Positions 50,134-59,112 of a stretch of DNA of 64,000 bases are shown here, piece by piece. Every line of letters starts with the position of its first letter. The first letter of the stretch is position 1. Source of the stretch: Cronobacter sakazakii (lineage in GTDB: Bacteria > Pseudomonadota > Gammaproteobacteria > Enterobacterales > Enterobacteriaceae); the NCBI RefSeq assembly GCF_000982825.1, contig NZ_CP011047.1, positions 310,001 through 374,000 of the forward strand, written 5' to 3'. The position numbers were made by a program, and so were the translations under genes. The notes under the pieces were generated by a model. The model saw only the letters and a list, made by a program, of their open reading frames with translations. It ran no database searches and was not told where the DNA came from.

Positions 50134-51402
50134 TCACGGCTGCGGCTGTGCCAGCGCGCGACGCTGTTCCCGCCCGCGCGCCAGGCGCACAAACAGAAGA
50201 TAGCTCGCCGCCGACACCGCGATGCCCACCAGCGGGGCCACCCACGGTGAAAAGTACGCGGTCAGCGCGCCGAGCGAATAAGCGGCAAGCCCGGCATAGT
50301 TAAAGCGCGGCAGGCGGGCCTCGCTGAGCGCCGGGTAACGCCCGCGGCGGTGAAACACATAGTCGGCGATAATCACCCCGCCGACCGGCGGAATAATGCT
50401 GCCGAGCAGCACCAGAAACGGGATCAGCAGCTCATACATCCCGCCGATAGCCAGCAAAATGCCGATGCCCGCGCTCGCGACGGTGAGCGTGCGGCGACGC
50501 TCGCTGCGCAGTAAATGGCAGGCGGCAGCAGAAACGTTATAAATCGTCGGCCCCTGAATGGTCCACAGATTCAGACACAACATGATAACCGCCGCCACCG
50601 ACAGCCCCTGCAGCGTCATGACCGCCACGATATCCGCCTGCTGATAGACCACCGCGCACCACGCCCCGGCCACCACCATCAACCCGTTGCCGATGAGAAA
50701 GCTAATCAGGCTGCCGGTAATGGCGGTGCCGCTGCTGCGCGCCATGCGCGTCCAGTTGGTGGCCTGGGTCGCGCCGCTCGCAAACGTGCCGAACACCATG
50801 GTGATAGCCGCAGACCAGCCCAGGGTTTCGGTGGGTTCAATGCGCTGCATCGCCTGCCAGCCGCCCGCGTGGCGGGTCGCAATCCACATTGAGGCCACCA
50901 GCAGAATAAACATCAGCGGCACCGAAACGCGCGAGAGCAGATCCAGCCCGCGATAGCCCACCAGCGCCGTGACGCAAAACGCGAGGCCGAAGAACACCAT
51001 CAGCGGCGTGGTGAGCCATTCCGGCAGCGCCAGTAATTTAACGAGCGTGATGGCGACCGTGGCGGTGCCCCACGCGTACCAGCCCAGCTCCGCGAAGCCG
51101 AGCAGGAAATCGGAGAGCTTGCTGCCCTTCTCACCAAAACAGAAGCGGCCCATCAGCACCGTGTTAAGCCCGCTGCGGGCGGCTATCCAGGCAAGCGCCG
51201 CCGCATAGAGCGCCAGCAACAGGTTGCCGATAGTGGCTATCCAGAGCATCTCGACAATCGGAAACGCGACGCCGAGCTTGCCGCCTGCGAACATCGTGCC
51301 GGTGAAAAAGGTAAAGCTGAACAGCACCATAGAAATGGAGAGCAGGCCTTTGCGCCCGGCGGCGGGTGCCTCGCTTAACGGGAATTCGGTGTTGGCTGAC
51401 AT
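50134..51402 (-). CDS. Cytosine permease-like NCS1 transporter (CodB family)
   Basis: 422-residue nucleobase:cation symporter-1 protein with about twelve transmembrane helices, including GKLGVAFPIVEMLWIATIGNLLLALYA and WSAAITMVFGTFASGATQATNWTRMA. It is closest to the CodB branch in length and order. It is first gene of a two-gene operon with the deaminase, so it should import the substrate of that enzyme. The Arg/Ala-rich C-terminus is longer than in CodB. The exact nucleobase is uncertain for the same reason as its partner. Confidence 0.88.
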   Translation of the reverse strand: MSANTEFPLSEAPAAGRKGLLSISMVLFSFTFFTGTMFAGGKLGVAFPIVEMLWIATIGNLLLALYAAALAWIAARSGLNTVLMGRFCFGEKGSKLSDFLLGFAELGWYAWGTATVAITLVKLLALPEWLTTPLMVFFGLAFCVTALVGYRGLDLLSRVSVPLMFILLVASMWIATRHAGGWQAMQRIEPTETLGWSAAITMVFGTFASGATQATNWTRMARSSGTAITGSLISFLIGNGLMVVAGAWCAVVYQQADIVAVMTLQGLSVAAVIMLCLNLWTIQGPTIYNVSAAACHLLRSERRRTLTVASAGIGILLAIGGMYELLIPFLVLLGSIIPPVGGVIIADYVFHRRGRYPALSEARLPRFNYAGLAAYSLGALTAYFSPWVAPLVGIAVSAASYLLFVRLARGREQRRALAQPQP

Positions 51403-51524
51403 AACGGCTCCTCTGCGAAAGATAAAACGCGGGTGGACACAGATTCAGCAAGTTATGTGCCAGGAATCGGCGGGCGAAATGACGGATATATCCGGCATCA
51501 GCAGAGAAATAACGCCCTGCGATT

Positions 51525-51547
51525 GTGCAACGCGGCGCGGTTTGCAC
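51525..51547. promoter_or_regulatory. Inverted repeat upstream of codB-like gene
   Basis: GTGCAA and TTGCAC arms separated by 11 bp, about 123 bp before the permease start. The spacing suits a dimeric regulator. It does not match the PurR consensus known for E. coli codBA. Confidence 0.4.
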
Positions 51548-51574
51548 TGTTGGCGGGAAGTCGTGCGGGAGCGA

Positions 51575-51610
51575 AAACAGACGCGCGCCGCCCTGAACGG
51601 CGGCGCGCGT
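51575..51610 (-). terminator. Terminator of the ascFB operon
   Basis: ACGCGCGCCGCC and GGCGGCGCGCGT form a 12-bp stem with a 6-nt loop (51581-51610), followed on the minus strand by CTGTTTTC. Located 19 nt past ascB. Confidence 0.8.
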
Positions 51611-51628
51611 TATAACGGATTGCGGGGA

Positions 51629-53059
51629 TCAGTCGAGATCGGCGCCGTTGCTGGCGATCACTTTTTTATACCACCAGAACGATTTCTTACGCTTACGCTC
51701 CAGCGTGCCGCGACCCTGGTCGTCGCGATCCACCCAGACGAAGCCGTAGCGCTTGCTCATCTCGCCGGTGGAGGCCGACACCAGATCGATGCAACCCCAG
51801 GTGGTGTAACCCATCACCGGAATGCCGTCTTCGATGGCTTCGCGCATCGCGCGGATATGCTCGCGCAGATAACTGATGCGGTAGTCATCTTCGATTTCGC
51901 CGTTTTCATTAAACGCGTCTTTCGCGCCGAGGCCGTTCTCCACCAGGAACAGCGGTTTCTGGTAGCGGTCATACATCATGTTCATGGTGATGCGCAGCCC
52001 GAGAGGATCGATTCCCCAGCCCCATTCGCTCGCCTCGATATACGGGTTTTTGAGCGATTTCACGATGTTCGCCGCACTCGTCACCTGGCTGTTCATGTCC
52101 GCCGAGGCGCAGCGCGAGGCGTAGTAGCTAAAAGAGACGAAATCGACGGTATCTTTAAGGATCTCATCATCTTCCGGCGCTTTTTCAATCACGATGCCTT
52201 TTTCACGGAACAGGCGCTGCGTATAGGCCGGGTATGCCCCACGCGCCTGCACGTCGATGAAAAACAGGTTTTCGCGGTCTTTCTCCAGCGCCGCCCAGAC
52301 ATCTTCCGGCTTGCAGGAGTAAGGGTAGAAGTTACCGCCCGCCAGCATACAGCCCACCTGGTTTTGCGGGTTCACTTCATGCGCGATACGGGTGGCGATA
52401 GCGCTGGCGATAAGCTCGTGGTGCGCGGCCTGGTATTTCACCTGCTCATGGTTTTCGCCCGGCTCAAACGCCAGGCCCGCGCCGGAGAACGGGCTGTGCA
52501 GCAGAATGTTGATTTCGTTGAACGTGAGCCAGTATTTCACCAGCCCGTCGAACGCTTCAAAACAGGTGCGCGCGTAGCGGGTGAAAAACTCCACCATTTT
52601 ACGGCTGCGCCACGAGCCATATTCGGTCACCAGGTGCATCGGCACGTCGAAGTGGCACAACGTCACCAGCGGCTCGATGTTGTATTTTTTGCACTCGCTG
52701 AACAGCGCGCGGTAAAACGCGATGCCCTCTTCGTTCGGCGTGAGCTCATCGCCGTTCGGGTAGAGGCGGCTCCAGGCGATCGACGTGCGAAACACCGTAA
52801 AGCCCATCTCGGCCATCAGCGCGATATCTTCTTTATAGCGGTGATAAAAATCGATAGCCTCGTGGCTTGGGTAAAATTCATCGTCGCGCCAGCCGGTGCG
52901 CTTATCGAGCCCAAGCTTTACCGCCAGACGATTCGGGCCGTGCGGCAGCATATCGACCGTGGCTGGCCCTTTGCCGCCCTCGCGCCACGCGCCTTCCGCC
53001 TGGTTTGCCGCAATCGCGCCGCCCCATAAAAATCCTTCTGGAAAAGTGTTGTTATCCAT
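51629..53059 (-). CDS. ascB: 6-phospho-beta-glucosidase AscB
   Basis: 476-residue GH1 enzyme that hydrolyses phosphorylated beta-glucosides (arbutin-, salicin- and cellobiose-6-phosphate) in the cytoplasm. The acid/base is E182 in LTFNEIN and the nucleophile E374 in FLVENGLG; the phosphate-binding SxxxxxYGF region (SKRYGFVWVD) near the C-terminus marks the 6-phospho type. Very close to E. coli AscB throughout. It lies 13 nt downstream of ascF in one operon. Confidence 0.96.
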   Translation of the reverse strand: MDNNTFPEGFLWGGAIAANQAEGAWREGGKGPATVDMLPHGPNRLAVKLGLDKRTGWRDDEFYPSHEAIDFYHRYKEDIALMAEMGFTVFRTSIAWSRLYPNGDELTPNEEGIAFYRALFSECKKYNIEPLVTLCHFDVPMHLVTEYGSWRSRKMVEFFTRYARTCFEAFDGLVKYWLTFNEINILLHSPFSGAGLAFEPGENHEQVKYQAAHHELIASAIATRIAHEVNPQNQVGCMLAGGNFYPYSCKPEDVWAALEKDRENLFFIDVQARGAYPAYTQRLFREKGIVIEKAPEDDEILKDTVDFVSFSYYASRCASADMNSQVTSAANIVKSLKNPYIEASEWGWGIDPLGLRITMNMMYDRYQKPLFLVENGLGAKDAFNENGEIEDDYRISYLREHIRAMREAIEDGIPVMGYTTWGCIDLVSASTGEMSKRYGFVWVDRDDQGRGTLERKRKKSFWWYKKVIASNGADLD

Positions 53060-53072
53060 ACGTGTCCTCTGA

Positions 53073-54536
53073 TTAATTCGGTTTTACTGCGGGCGCCTGC
53101 GCGGTGAAAGCCGCAGGCTGCGGGTTATCGCGGGCGGGTTCGGGCGTTTCGACGGGAATATCCTCAAAGCCCAGCACCAGCGTCAGGATAAACGACAGCA
53201 CCACCGCCAGCGCCATCACCCCAAAGACCCAGACAATCGTCATCGGGTTGGCCGGATCGAAAAACTGCACGCTGGTAAACAGCCCCGGCGCGGCCATCGA
53301 GTGGCTCGCAAGCCCGGCCAGGCCCGCCACCGCGCCGCAGACGAAGCCGCTAATCAGGCTCGCCACCAGCGGGCGCTTCAGCCGCACCGCCACGCCGTAC
53401 AGCGCAGGCTCTGAAATGCCTGCCACAATCGCGGATGCCGCCGCGGCCAGCGCCGTCTGGCGCAGTTCCGGGTTGCGGGTGCGCCACGCGACCGCCAGCG
53501 ACGACCCGCCGAGCGACAGGTTGGCCCCGATCTCCGACGGCATCACCATGCCCTCTTTGCCGGTTTCGGCGATGGTCTGGATGATGGTTGGCGTAAACAC
53601 GCGGTGCATTCCGGTAATGACTAACAGCGGCCAGAGCGCGCCCATAATCGCTACCGACAGCCAGCCCAGATAGCTGTGGATGGTGTACACCACCGACGAA
53701 ATGCCGCTGCCAATCCAGATACCAATCGGGCCAATCAGCATGATGGCGATGGGCGCGGCGATCAGCACAATCAGCATCGGTTTCAGGAAGTTCTTGGTCA
53801 CCGCTGGCGTGATTTTGTCCACCCAGCGTTCAATATAGGAGAGTATCCAGGTCATGCAGAGCGCCGGGATCACGGTATAGGTATATTTTACTGCTGTGAC
53901 CGGAATACCAATGAAATCCACCGGTTGCCCTTGCGCGGCTTTGGCCATCAGGTCAACGAAGTTCGGGTGCACCAGCACGCCCGCAATGGCTATCGCCAGC
54001 GACATATTGGTTTTGAATTTCAACGCGGCCGAGGCGGCCACCATGATCGGCAGGAAGAAAAACGCACCGTCGCCAATCACGTTGAGAAGGGTGAGCGTCG
54101 GCGCGCCTTTCTCATAAACGCCCGACATCTCCAGCACCATCGCCAGCAGTTTGACCATCGAACCGCCGATAATCGCCGGGATCAGCGGCGACATGGTGCC
54201 AATTAGCGCATCGAGAATGCCCGCGCCGATGCGCCGCAGAGTGATTTTGTCGTTGCGCGGCAGCGCGCGTTCCACCCGCGCGCCTTCCGGCAGCAGTTTC
54301 AGGACTTCGGCATACGCCTGCGACACCGTGTTGCCGATGATGACCTGGCACTGGTTCTCATTGCGTACCACGCCGAGCACGCCGGGAATGGCCTTAAGGC
54401 GCGTCGCGTCCACGGCGCTGTCATCGTTCAGTACAAAGCGCAGGCGCGTCATGCAGTGTGTGACCGCCGCCACGTTACCGCCACCGCCAATCGCCTCGAC
54501 GACCGCGCCCGCCAGCGCTACGTAATTCTTTGACAT
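53073..54536 (-). CDS. ascF: PTS beta-glucoside EIIBC AscF
   Basis: 487-residue PTS permease of the glucose/sucrose family. The EIIB domain (about 1-85) has phosphocysteine C28 in THCMTRLRF; the EIIC domain (about 105-460) follows, with ITGMHRVFTPTIIQTIAETG. There is no EIIA domain, so Crr or another EIIA must donate phosphate, as for E. coli AscF. ATG at 54536 (MSKNYVALAG) fits; the frame is open 12 codons further. It is divergent from ascG with an AACCGGTT operator between them. Confidence 0.95.
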   Translation of the reverse strand: MSKNYVALAGAVVEAIGGGGNVAAVTHCMTRLRFVLNDDSAVDATRLKAIPGVLGVVRNENQCQVIIGNTVSQAYAEVLKLLPEGARVERALPRNDKITLRRIGAGILDALIGTMSPLIPAIIGGSMVKLLAMVLEMSGVYEKGAPTLTLLNVIGDGAFFFLPIMVAASAALKFKTNMSLAIAIAGVLVHPNFVDLMAKAAQGQPVDFIGIPVTAVKYTYTVIPALCMTWILSYIERWVDKITPAVTKNFLKPMLIVLIAAPIAIMLIGPIGIWIGSGISSVVYTIHSYLGWLSVAIMGALWPLLVITGMHRVFTPTIIQTIAETGKEGMVMPSEIGANLSLGGSSLAVAWRTRNPELRQTALAAAASAIVAGISEPALYGVAVRLKRPLVASLISGFVCGAVAGLAGLASHSMAAPGLFTSVQFFDPANPMTIVWVFGVMALAVVLSFILTLVLGFEDIPVETPEPARDNPQPAAFTAQAPAVKPN

Positions 54537-54668
54537 GATGGTGAACTCTCTCGTTATCACACGCCGTGGCACCAGAGCCGCCCCTGCGCGTTTATTATTT
54601 TAAATTCAGGTACTTGCCATGCGTTACGGCGCTAAACGCCGCGTCGCGCTGACAGGATGATGTAATAG

Positions 54669-54680
54669 GTAACCGGTTCC
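54669..54680. promoter_or_regulatory. AscG operator of ascFB
   Basis: GTAACCGGTTCC, with the palindromic core AACCGGTT (54671-54678), lies in the ascF-ascG intergenic region, 133 bp upstream of ascF. The core equals that of the E. coli AscG consensus (from memory). Confidence 0.72.
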
Positions 54681-54846
54681 ACATTAGAGTGGTTGTGGTC
54701 ATAAAACAGATCAACTGAAATTTAATCGGGCTTTAAAATCTGTGATGCGGATCGCCATCAGGTGCGCGTAAGCGTGCGCGATCTCCTGCCGCCTTACCGG
54801 GAAATGTGTAGAATGTGCGGCAATTAAGCCGAGCCGGAGGGATAAC

Positions 54847-55869
54847 ATGTCGACAATGCAGGAAGTGGCCAAAAAAGCGGGCGTCTCTAAGGCCACCGTG
54901 TCTCGCGTGCTCTCCGGCAAAGGGTATGTGAGCGAAGAGACGCGCAAGCAGGTGTTCGAAGCTATCGACGCGACCGGCTACCGCCCCAATCTGCTGGCGC
55001 GCAATCTCGCGACCAACACCTCCCAGTGCATCGGGATGGTGGTCACCAACACGCTCTACAGCGGCAGCTACTTCAGCGAAATCCTCTCGCGCGCGGCGAA
55101 AAAGCTGGAAGAAAATGGCCGCCAGTTGATTCTGGTGGACGGTAAACACAGCGCCCGCGAAGAGCGCGAGGCGATTGAATTTCTGCTCGATTTACGCTGC
55201 GACGCCATCATCCTCTATCCGCGTTTTCTCGGCGTTGACGAGATTGACGAGATCATCAGCCAGACCCGCCAGCCGGTGATGGTGGTGAACCGCAAGCTGC
55301 GTAAACACCAGAGCCACTGCGTTTGCTGCGACCATAAAACCGCGAGCTTTAACGCCACCCGCGCGCTGCTGGAGCGCGGGCATCGCGACATCGCTTTTAT
55401 CACCGGATCGCCCGATTCCCCTACCGCGCTGGAGCGTCTGGCAGGCTACAAAGAGGCGCTGCGCCAGCACGGCATTACGCCTGCGGCGTCGCTGATTGTG
55501 GAAGGCAAATGGACACCCGCAAGCGGCGCGCAGGCGGTAAACACGCTGCTGGAAAGCGGCACCTCATTCAGCGGGCTTATCGCCAGTAACGACGATATGG
55601 CGGTCGGCGCGCTGAAAGCGCTGACGGACGCAGGCATTCCGGTGCCGCAGCGGGTGTCGCTGATAGGCTTTGACAACAGCCCCACCGCGCCCTTTCTAAG
55701 CCCGGCGCTCGCCAGCGTGAAAGACCCTGTCACGGATATGGTGCATGACACGATAAACCGCCTGATCGCGATGCTCGACGGCGGCTATCTCTCGCGCGAT
55801 AACCTGTTCGTTTCAGAGCTTATCCTGCGCGATTCGGTGGGGAATGGGCCTTACTGTGCCCGCTCGTAA
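54847..55869 (+). CDS. ascG: LacI-family repressor AscG
   Basis: 340-residue LacI/GalR repressor: N-terminal helix-turn-helix (MSTMQEVAKKAGVSKATVSRVLSGKGYVSEETR), hinge, then a periplasmic-binding-like effector domain with IGFDNSPTAPFLSPALASV. It matches E. coli AscG (336 residues) and is divergent from ascFB, as there. GGAGGGATAAC precedes ATG. Its 3' end overlaps the convergent lipoprotein gene by 19 nt. Confidence 0.95.
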   Translation: MSTMQEVAKKAGVSKATVSRVLSGKGYVSEETRKQVFEAIDATGYRPNLLARNLATNTSQCIGMVVTNTLYSGSYFSEILSRAAKKLEENGRQLILVDGKHSAREEREAIEFLLDLRCDAIILYPRFLGVDEIDEIISQTRQPVMVVNRKLRKHQSHCVCCDHKTASFNATRALLERGHRDIAFITGSPDSPTALERLAGYKEALRQHGITPAASLIVEGKWTPASGAQAVNTLLESGTSFSGLIASNDDMAVGALKALTDAGIPVPQRVSLIGFDNSPTAPFLSPALASVKDPVTDMVHDTINRLIAMLDGGYLSRDNLFVSELILRDSVGNGPYCARS

Positions 55870-56252
55870 GTGGCGCTGATTTTTAACGGGAAAGTCTCCG
55901 CCGTCGCGAAATGTGCGGCGAATAAGCGCAGCGGACCGCCTTTAAGGCTCTGGAAATAGTAGTACGCCGAATAGCGGTTGCCGGGGCGGTAACTGAATCC
56001 CAAATCGGGTAAACATTGCCCGCGCGCCACGTGGCGTTTCGCCTCGGGCAACTGCGATTCCATTAAGGACTCTCCCCTCTCGCTGTATATCTCAACCGAA
56101 CGGATGACCTCATCAGGTTGATTCGCCACCAGCAAACAGACCGTATCGCCGCGCGCCATTACCGCGGCGGGCTCTTCAAGAGATATCTTGTCCGCACCGG
56201 ACGGACACCCCGTCAGTAAACCGGTTAGCATCACGACAAGCAGGCGTTTCAT
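55851..56252 (-). CDS. Putative periplasmic lipoprotein
   Basis: 133-residue protein with a lipoprotein signal peptide: MKRLLVVMLTGLLTGC, lipobox LLTGC, acylated C16. The mature part has two more cysteines (TVCLLVA and GQCLPDLGF) that could form a disulfide, and short beta-strand-like segments ending in YSAYYYFQS. The pattern GDTVCLLV followed by a second Cys resembles small enterobacterial lipoproteins annotated as putative T6SS immunity proteins; this is a weak recollection. No T6SS gene is near. It stands alone between ascG and the efflux operon. Confidence 0.75.
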   Translation of the reverse strand: MKRLLVVMLTGLLTGCPSGADKISLEEPAAVMARGDTVCLLVANQPDEVIRSVEIYSERGESLMESQLPEAKRHVARGQCLPDLGFSYRPGNRYSAYYYFQSLKGGPLRLFAAHFATAETFPLKISATYERAQ

Positions 56253-56359
56253 CTTCCCTTTCCTTTCGCATTCCCAGGTATGCGAGAGTATCGCGTTGCT
56301 TGCGGGCGCGCCTGTCGACGCGCCGAAAAATGACCGTTTTCAGATTTGCACAAGACGCC

Positions 56360-57430
56360 CTACGGCTCGCTTTTCACCACGTAACGCGTAGCGGGAAAGC
56401 GGTTCAAAATCAGGTGCACTAAAAACACCATTGTCAGCGTGATAAGCAGCGACACGGTGACGGAGCTGATGCGGTAGAGATCGCTGAAAACCAGATCGGT
56501 GTCGGGGTGAAGGTTCTGCCCGAACATGATGCCGAGCGTGGTGATACTGGCGAACCCGACGCCCGCGCCGACCTTTTCCATCACGTGCAGGCGGGCGCTG
56601 AAGGCGAAACCGAGCGCGATAAGCGGCATCATCAGCACCATATGGCTGCTGTGATCGTAGAGCACCAGCTGCACCAGCAGCACATAGAGACAGCCAATCA
56701 CCACGCCCACCACGCGCCACAGCGAACTTAACACCGCGCCGCGATAGTGCATGGGAAAGAGGATCAGGATGCCCGCCATCAGCGCCGAGAGCGAATCGCT
56801 TAAATCCGCCATCTGAAACACCACGAAATTCAGCGTCGCGACCGTGCCGGAGAGCAAATATTCATGGCGCACCCGCGCGGCGTCTTTTTCAATCAGCGGC
56901 GGCGGCTTGCGCGGTTCGACATCCGGCAACAGATAGTGCATCAGCGCGCTTAAGCCCACGGCCATCACGCTCGCTTCCATGTTGGAAAAGAGCAGCGTGT
57001 GCCAGTCGCTGGTCGGGTAGCTCATAAAGTTGAGCATCACGCTCTGGCAGACGACGCCCATCGAGCCGAAGAGAAACAGCGGGCCTTTGCTCATAAAGCG
57101 AAAACGCATGACGTAGAGCGCAAACACCACGCCGGTCATGATCACCGGCCATTGCGACAGATAACCGACAATAATCACCATTTCGACGCAGTTCAGCGCG
57201 GCGCTGAAGATAAACTGCTTCGCGACGTGGCGGTTAAATACCGGCACCAGCGACAGCAGCATGATCGGATAGATAACAAAAAAGACGCCGTAGCTGGTGT
57301 TATAGAAACTCGAAATGCTGAGCGCGATAACGCCCGCCAGCATGATGCGTAGTGTCTGGCGGAAATCATTCGCCGTATAGACGATGTTGCCGTGCGGGGT
57401 AAAGACCCGCGCCAGTGTATTAATAGACAT
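56360..57430 (-). CDS. DUF2955 membrane protein, efflux partner
   Basis: 356-residue membrane protein with two blocks of helices (about 25-165 and 215-345) separated by a cytoplasmic linker, the architecture of the FUSC/aromatic-acid exporter-like superfamily; DUF2955 proteins show this. It lies 2 nt downstream of an HlyD-type adaptor, so the two probably form an inner-membrane pump like AaeAB. Substrate unknown. Last gene of the marR-hlyD-DUF2955 operon. Confidence 0.85.
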   Translation of the reverse strand: MSINTLARVFTPHGNIVYTANDFRQTLRIMLAGVIALSISSFYNTSYGVFFVIYPIMLLSLVPVFNRHVAKQFIFSAALNCVEMVIIVGYLSQWPVIMTGVVFALYVMRFRFMSKGPLFLFGSMGVVCQSVMLNFMSYPTSDWHTLLFSNMEASVMAVGLSALMHYLLPDVEPRKPPPLIEKDAARVRHEYLLSGTVATLNFVVFQMADLSDSLSALMAGILILFPMHYRGAVLSSLWRVVGVVIGCLYVLLVQLVLYDHSSHMVLMMPLIALGFAFSARLHVMEKVGAGVGFASITTLGIMFGQNLHPDTDLVFSDLYRISSVTVSLLITLTMVFLVHLILNRFPATRYVVKSEP

Positions 57431-57432
57431 AG

Positions 57433-58500
57433 TTAATACACATAGTGCAGCAGGCTTATCAGGTGGATCTGTACGCCTGAGAAGAAGCGGGCGAACGGAC
57501 CTTCGCTGTTATAGAGCTGCACGGTGGCGCGCGCGCCGGTCGGCAGCGTCGCAGGCAACGGCTCGTCCAGCGCCACGTGAATGCGCATACGCCGCGCGTC
57601 GCGCACCCAGCGGTTCGACTCCTCCGGCTGCGAGAGCTGGCCATTCACCGCCTGCTGGCCCGCCAGTATCCCGGCGTCGTGGCTGGTGACGTGCGCGTGG
57701 AACACCTGGCCTGGCAGCGCGTCGAACACCACCGCCGCGTCGGTGCCCGCGTGCGTGTGGCGCAGGCTCTTCTCGCGAAAATCAGCCACGATATCGGTGT
57801 GCTCGCTCACCAGCGCCAGCGCGGGCGTGCCGGCGGCGGCAAACCAGCCGGGGCTTAATTGCAGGTTGCTGACGGTGCCGTCGGCTTCGGCGCGGATCTG
57901 CGTCCAGCCGAGATTAAGCTGCGCGTCCTGTAGCGCGTTGCGGTATTTCTGTAGCGTCACGTTACGGTTGTCGTCACGCTCGCCGCGCTCGATGGTCAGT
58001 TCGTTGATTTTCGCCTCCAGCTGCGCCACCGCCTGTTCGCTGGTCTGCCAAGTGGTGCGTACCTTATCGAGATCCTGCTGCGAGACGTTTTGCATCGTGC
58101 TCAGGCGCTGGTAGCGATCAAAGGTGACTTTATCGTTGCGGGCCGTCAGGCGGGCGGTGTTGAGATTCGCCCTGGCGGCGACAATCTGCGCGTCCAGCTG
58201 CTCGTTGGCAAGCCGCGCCTGGCGCAGCGCGATTTCCGCCGCCTCGACGCGGTTGGTAAACGGCGCGGCATCCAGCTCAAACAGCAGATCGCCCTTTTTC
58301 ACGTGGCTGTTGTTGGCGACATGCACCGCCGCCACGTAGCCCGACACGCGCGAGGAGACGGGCGTCACCACACGCATCACGGTGGAATCCGGCGTCAGCG
58401 GGATCCAGATATCGGCGAGAATGAAGTAAACGAACATCGCCAGGAAAGTGGCAATACTCACCCTTACCCAGCGGGCAAATTTTTGTTCCGGAGTCATCAT
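57433..58500 (-). CDS. HlyD-family membrane fusion protein
   Basis: 355-residue periplasmic adaptor: one N-terminal transmembrane helix (about 14-34), lipoyl/barrel halves (RVSGYVAAVHVANNSHVKKGDLLFELD and the later AEADGTVSNLQLSPGW), and a coiled-coil hairpin between (about 85-185). It connects the inner-membrane pump to an outer-membrane channel such as TolC. It lies 2 nt after the MarR gene and 2 nt before the DUF2955 gene; very tight coupling. Confidence 0.92.
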   Translation of the reverse strand: MMTPEQKFARWVRVSIATFLAMFVYFILADIWIPLTPDSTVMRVVTPVSSRVSGYVAAVHVANNSHVKKGDLLFELDAAPFTNRVEAAEIALRQARLANEQLDAQIVAARANLNTARLTARNDKVTFDRYQRLSTMQNVSQQDLDKVRTTWQTSEQAVAQLEAKINELTIERGERDDNRNVTLQKYRNALQDAQLNLGWTQIRAEADGTVSNLQLSPGWFAAAGTPALALVSEHTDIVADFREKSLRHTHAGTDAAVVFDALPGQVFHAHVTSHDAGILAGQQAVNGQLSQPEESNRWVRDARRMRIHVALDEPLPATLPTGARATVQLYNSEGPFARFFSGVQIHLISLLHYVY

Positions 58501-58502
58501 AG

Positions 58503-58973
58503 TTATTGTGCGTTGTTAGCGTCTTCGTCGCGGATCGTGCGCAGATTACGCGCGATCTGGTTTAAGATGTCGCTGAAGATGTCCATATCCTGCGCGGGAA
58601 TATTGTGTGACACGCGCGCCTGGTAGCGCGCAATCACCGTGTTAAGCGTGGCGAGCATCGCCCGGCCGTCGTCGGTGAGCGAAACCAGGCGAATGCGTTT
58701 GTCCCAGGGTGACGTAGTGCGCACCAGCAAACCTTTACTTTCAAGGCACGCCAGCGTGCGCATCAGCGGCGGCAGTTCAATGCCCTGCACCTGCGCCAGT
58801 TCGCTGACCGAAAGATTATCCCCCTGCTGATCGAGCTGCATCAGCACCGTCCAGCCAGACTGCGTCAGGCCGGTGTCGGTAATCGCACTATCAATAATGG
58901 CGCGCCACTGACGCACTATCATCGCCATGCGCATGCCCATCGGACGGCGGGCGAACCGTTCATCTTCAGTCAC
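58503..58973 (-). CDS. MarR-family regulator
   Basis: 156-residue MarR/SlyA-type winged helix-turn-helix protein; the DNA-binding part has SVSELAQVQGIELPPLMRTLACLESKGLLVRTTSPWDKRIRLVSLTDDG. It is the first gene of an operon with the HlyD and DUF2955 genes, so it probably represses its own efflux operon until a small, likely phenolic, ligand binds. The ligand is not visible from sequence. Confidence 0.92.
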   Translation of the reverse strand: MTEDERFARRPMGMRMAMIVRQWRAIIDSAITDTGLTQSGWTVLMQLDQQGDNLSVSELAQVQGIELPPLMRTLACLESKGLLVRTTSPWDKRIRLVSLTDDGRAMLATLNTVIARYQARVSHNIPAQDMDIFSDILNQIARNLRTIRDEDANNAQ

Positions 58974-59112
58974 TGGAGGCTCCCTTCAGTTAGCGGGAGG
59001 GCAAATTAATACTTATCAGGGTAAGTATCAAGAAACAGGCGGCAGAAAAGCATGGATTGCGAAAGGCGCGGGCCGCGGCATAGGCTTCGCGGCCCGTGAT
59101 GGTCAGGCGTGA

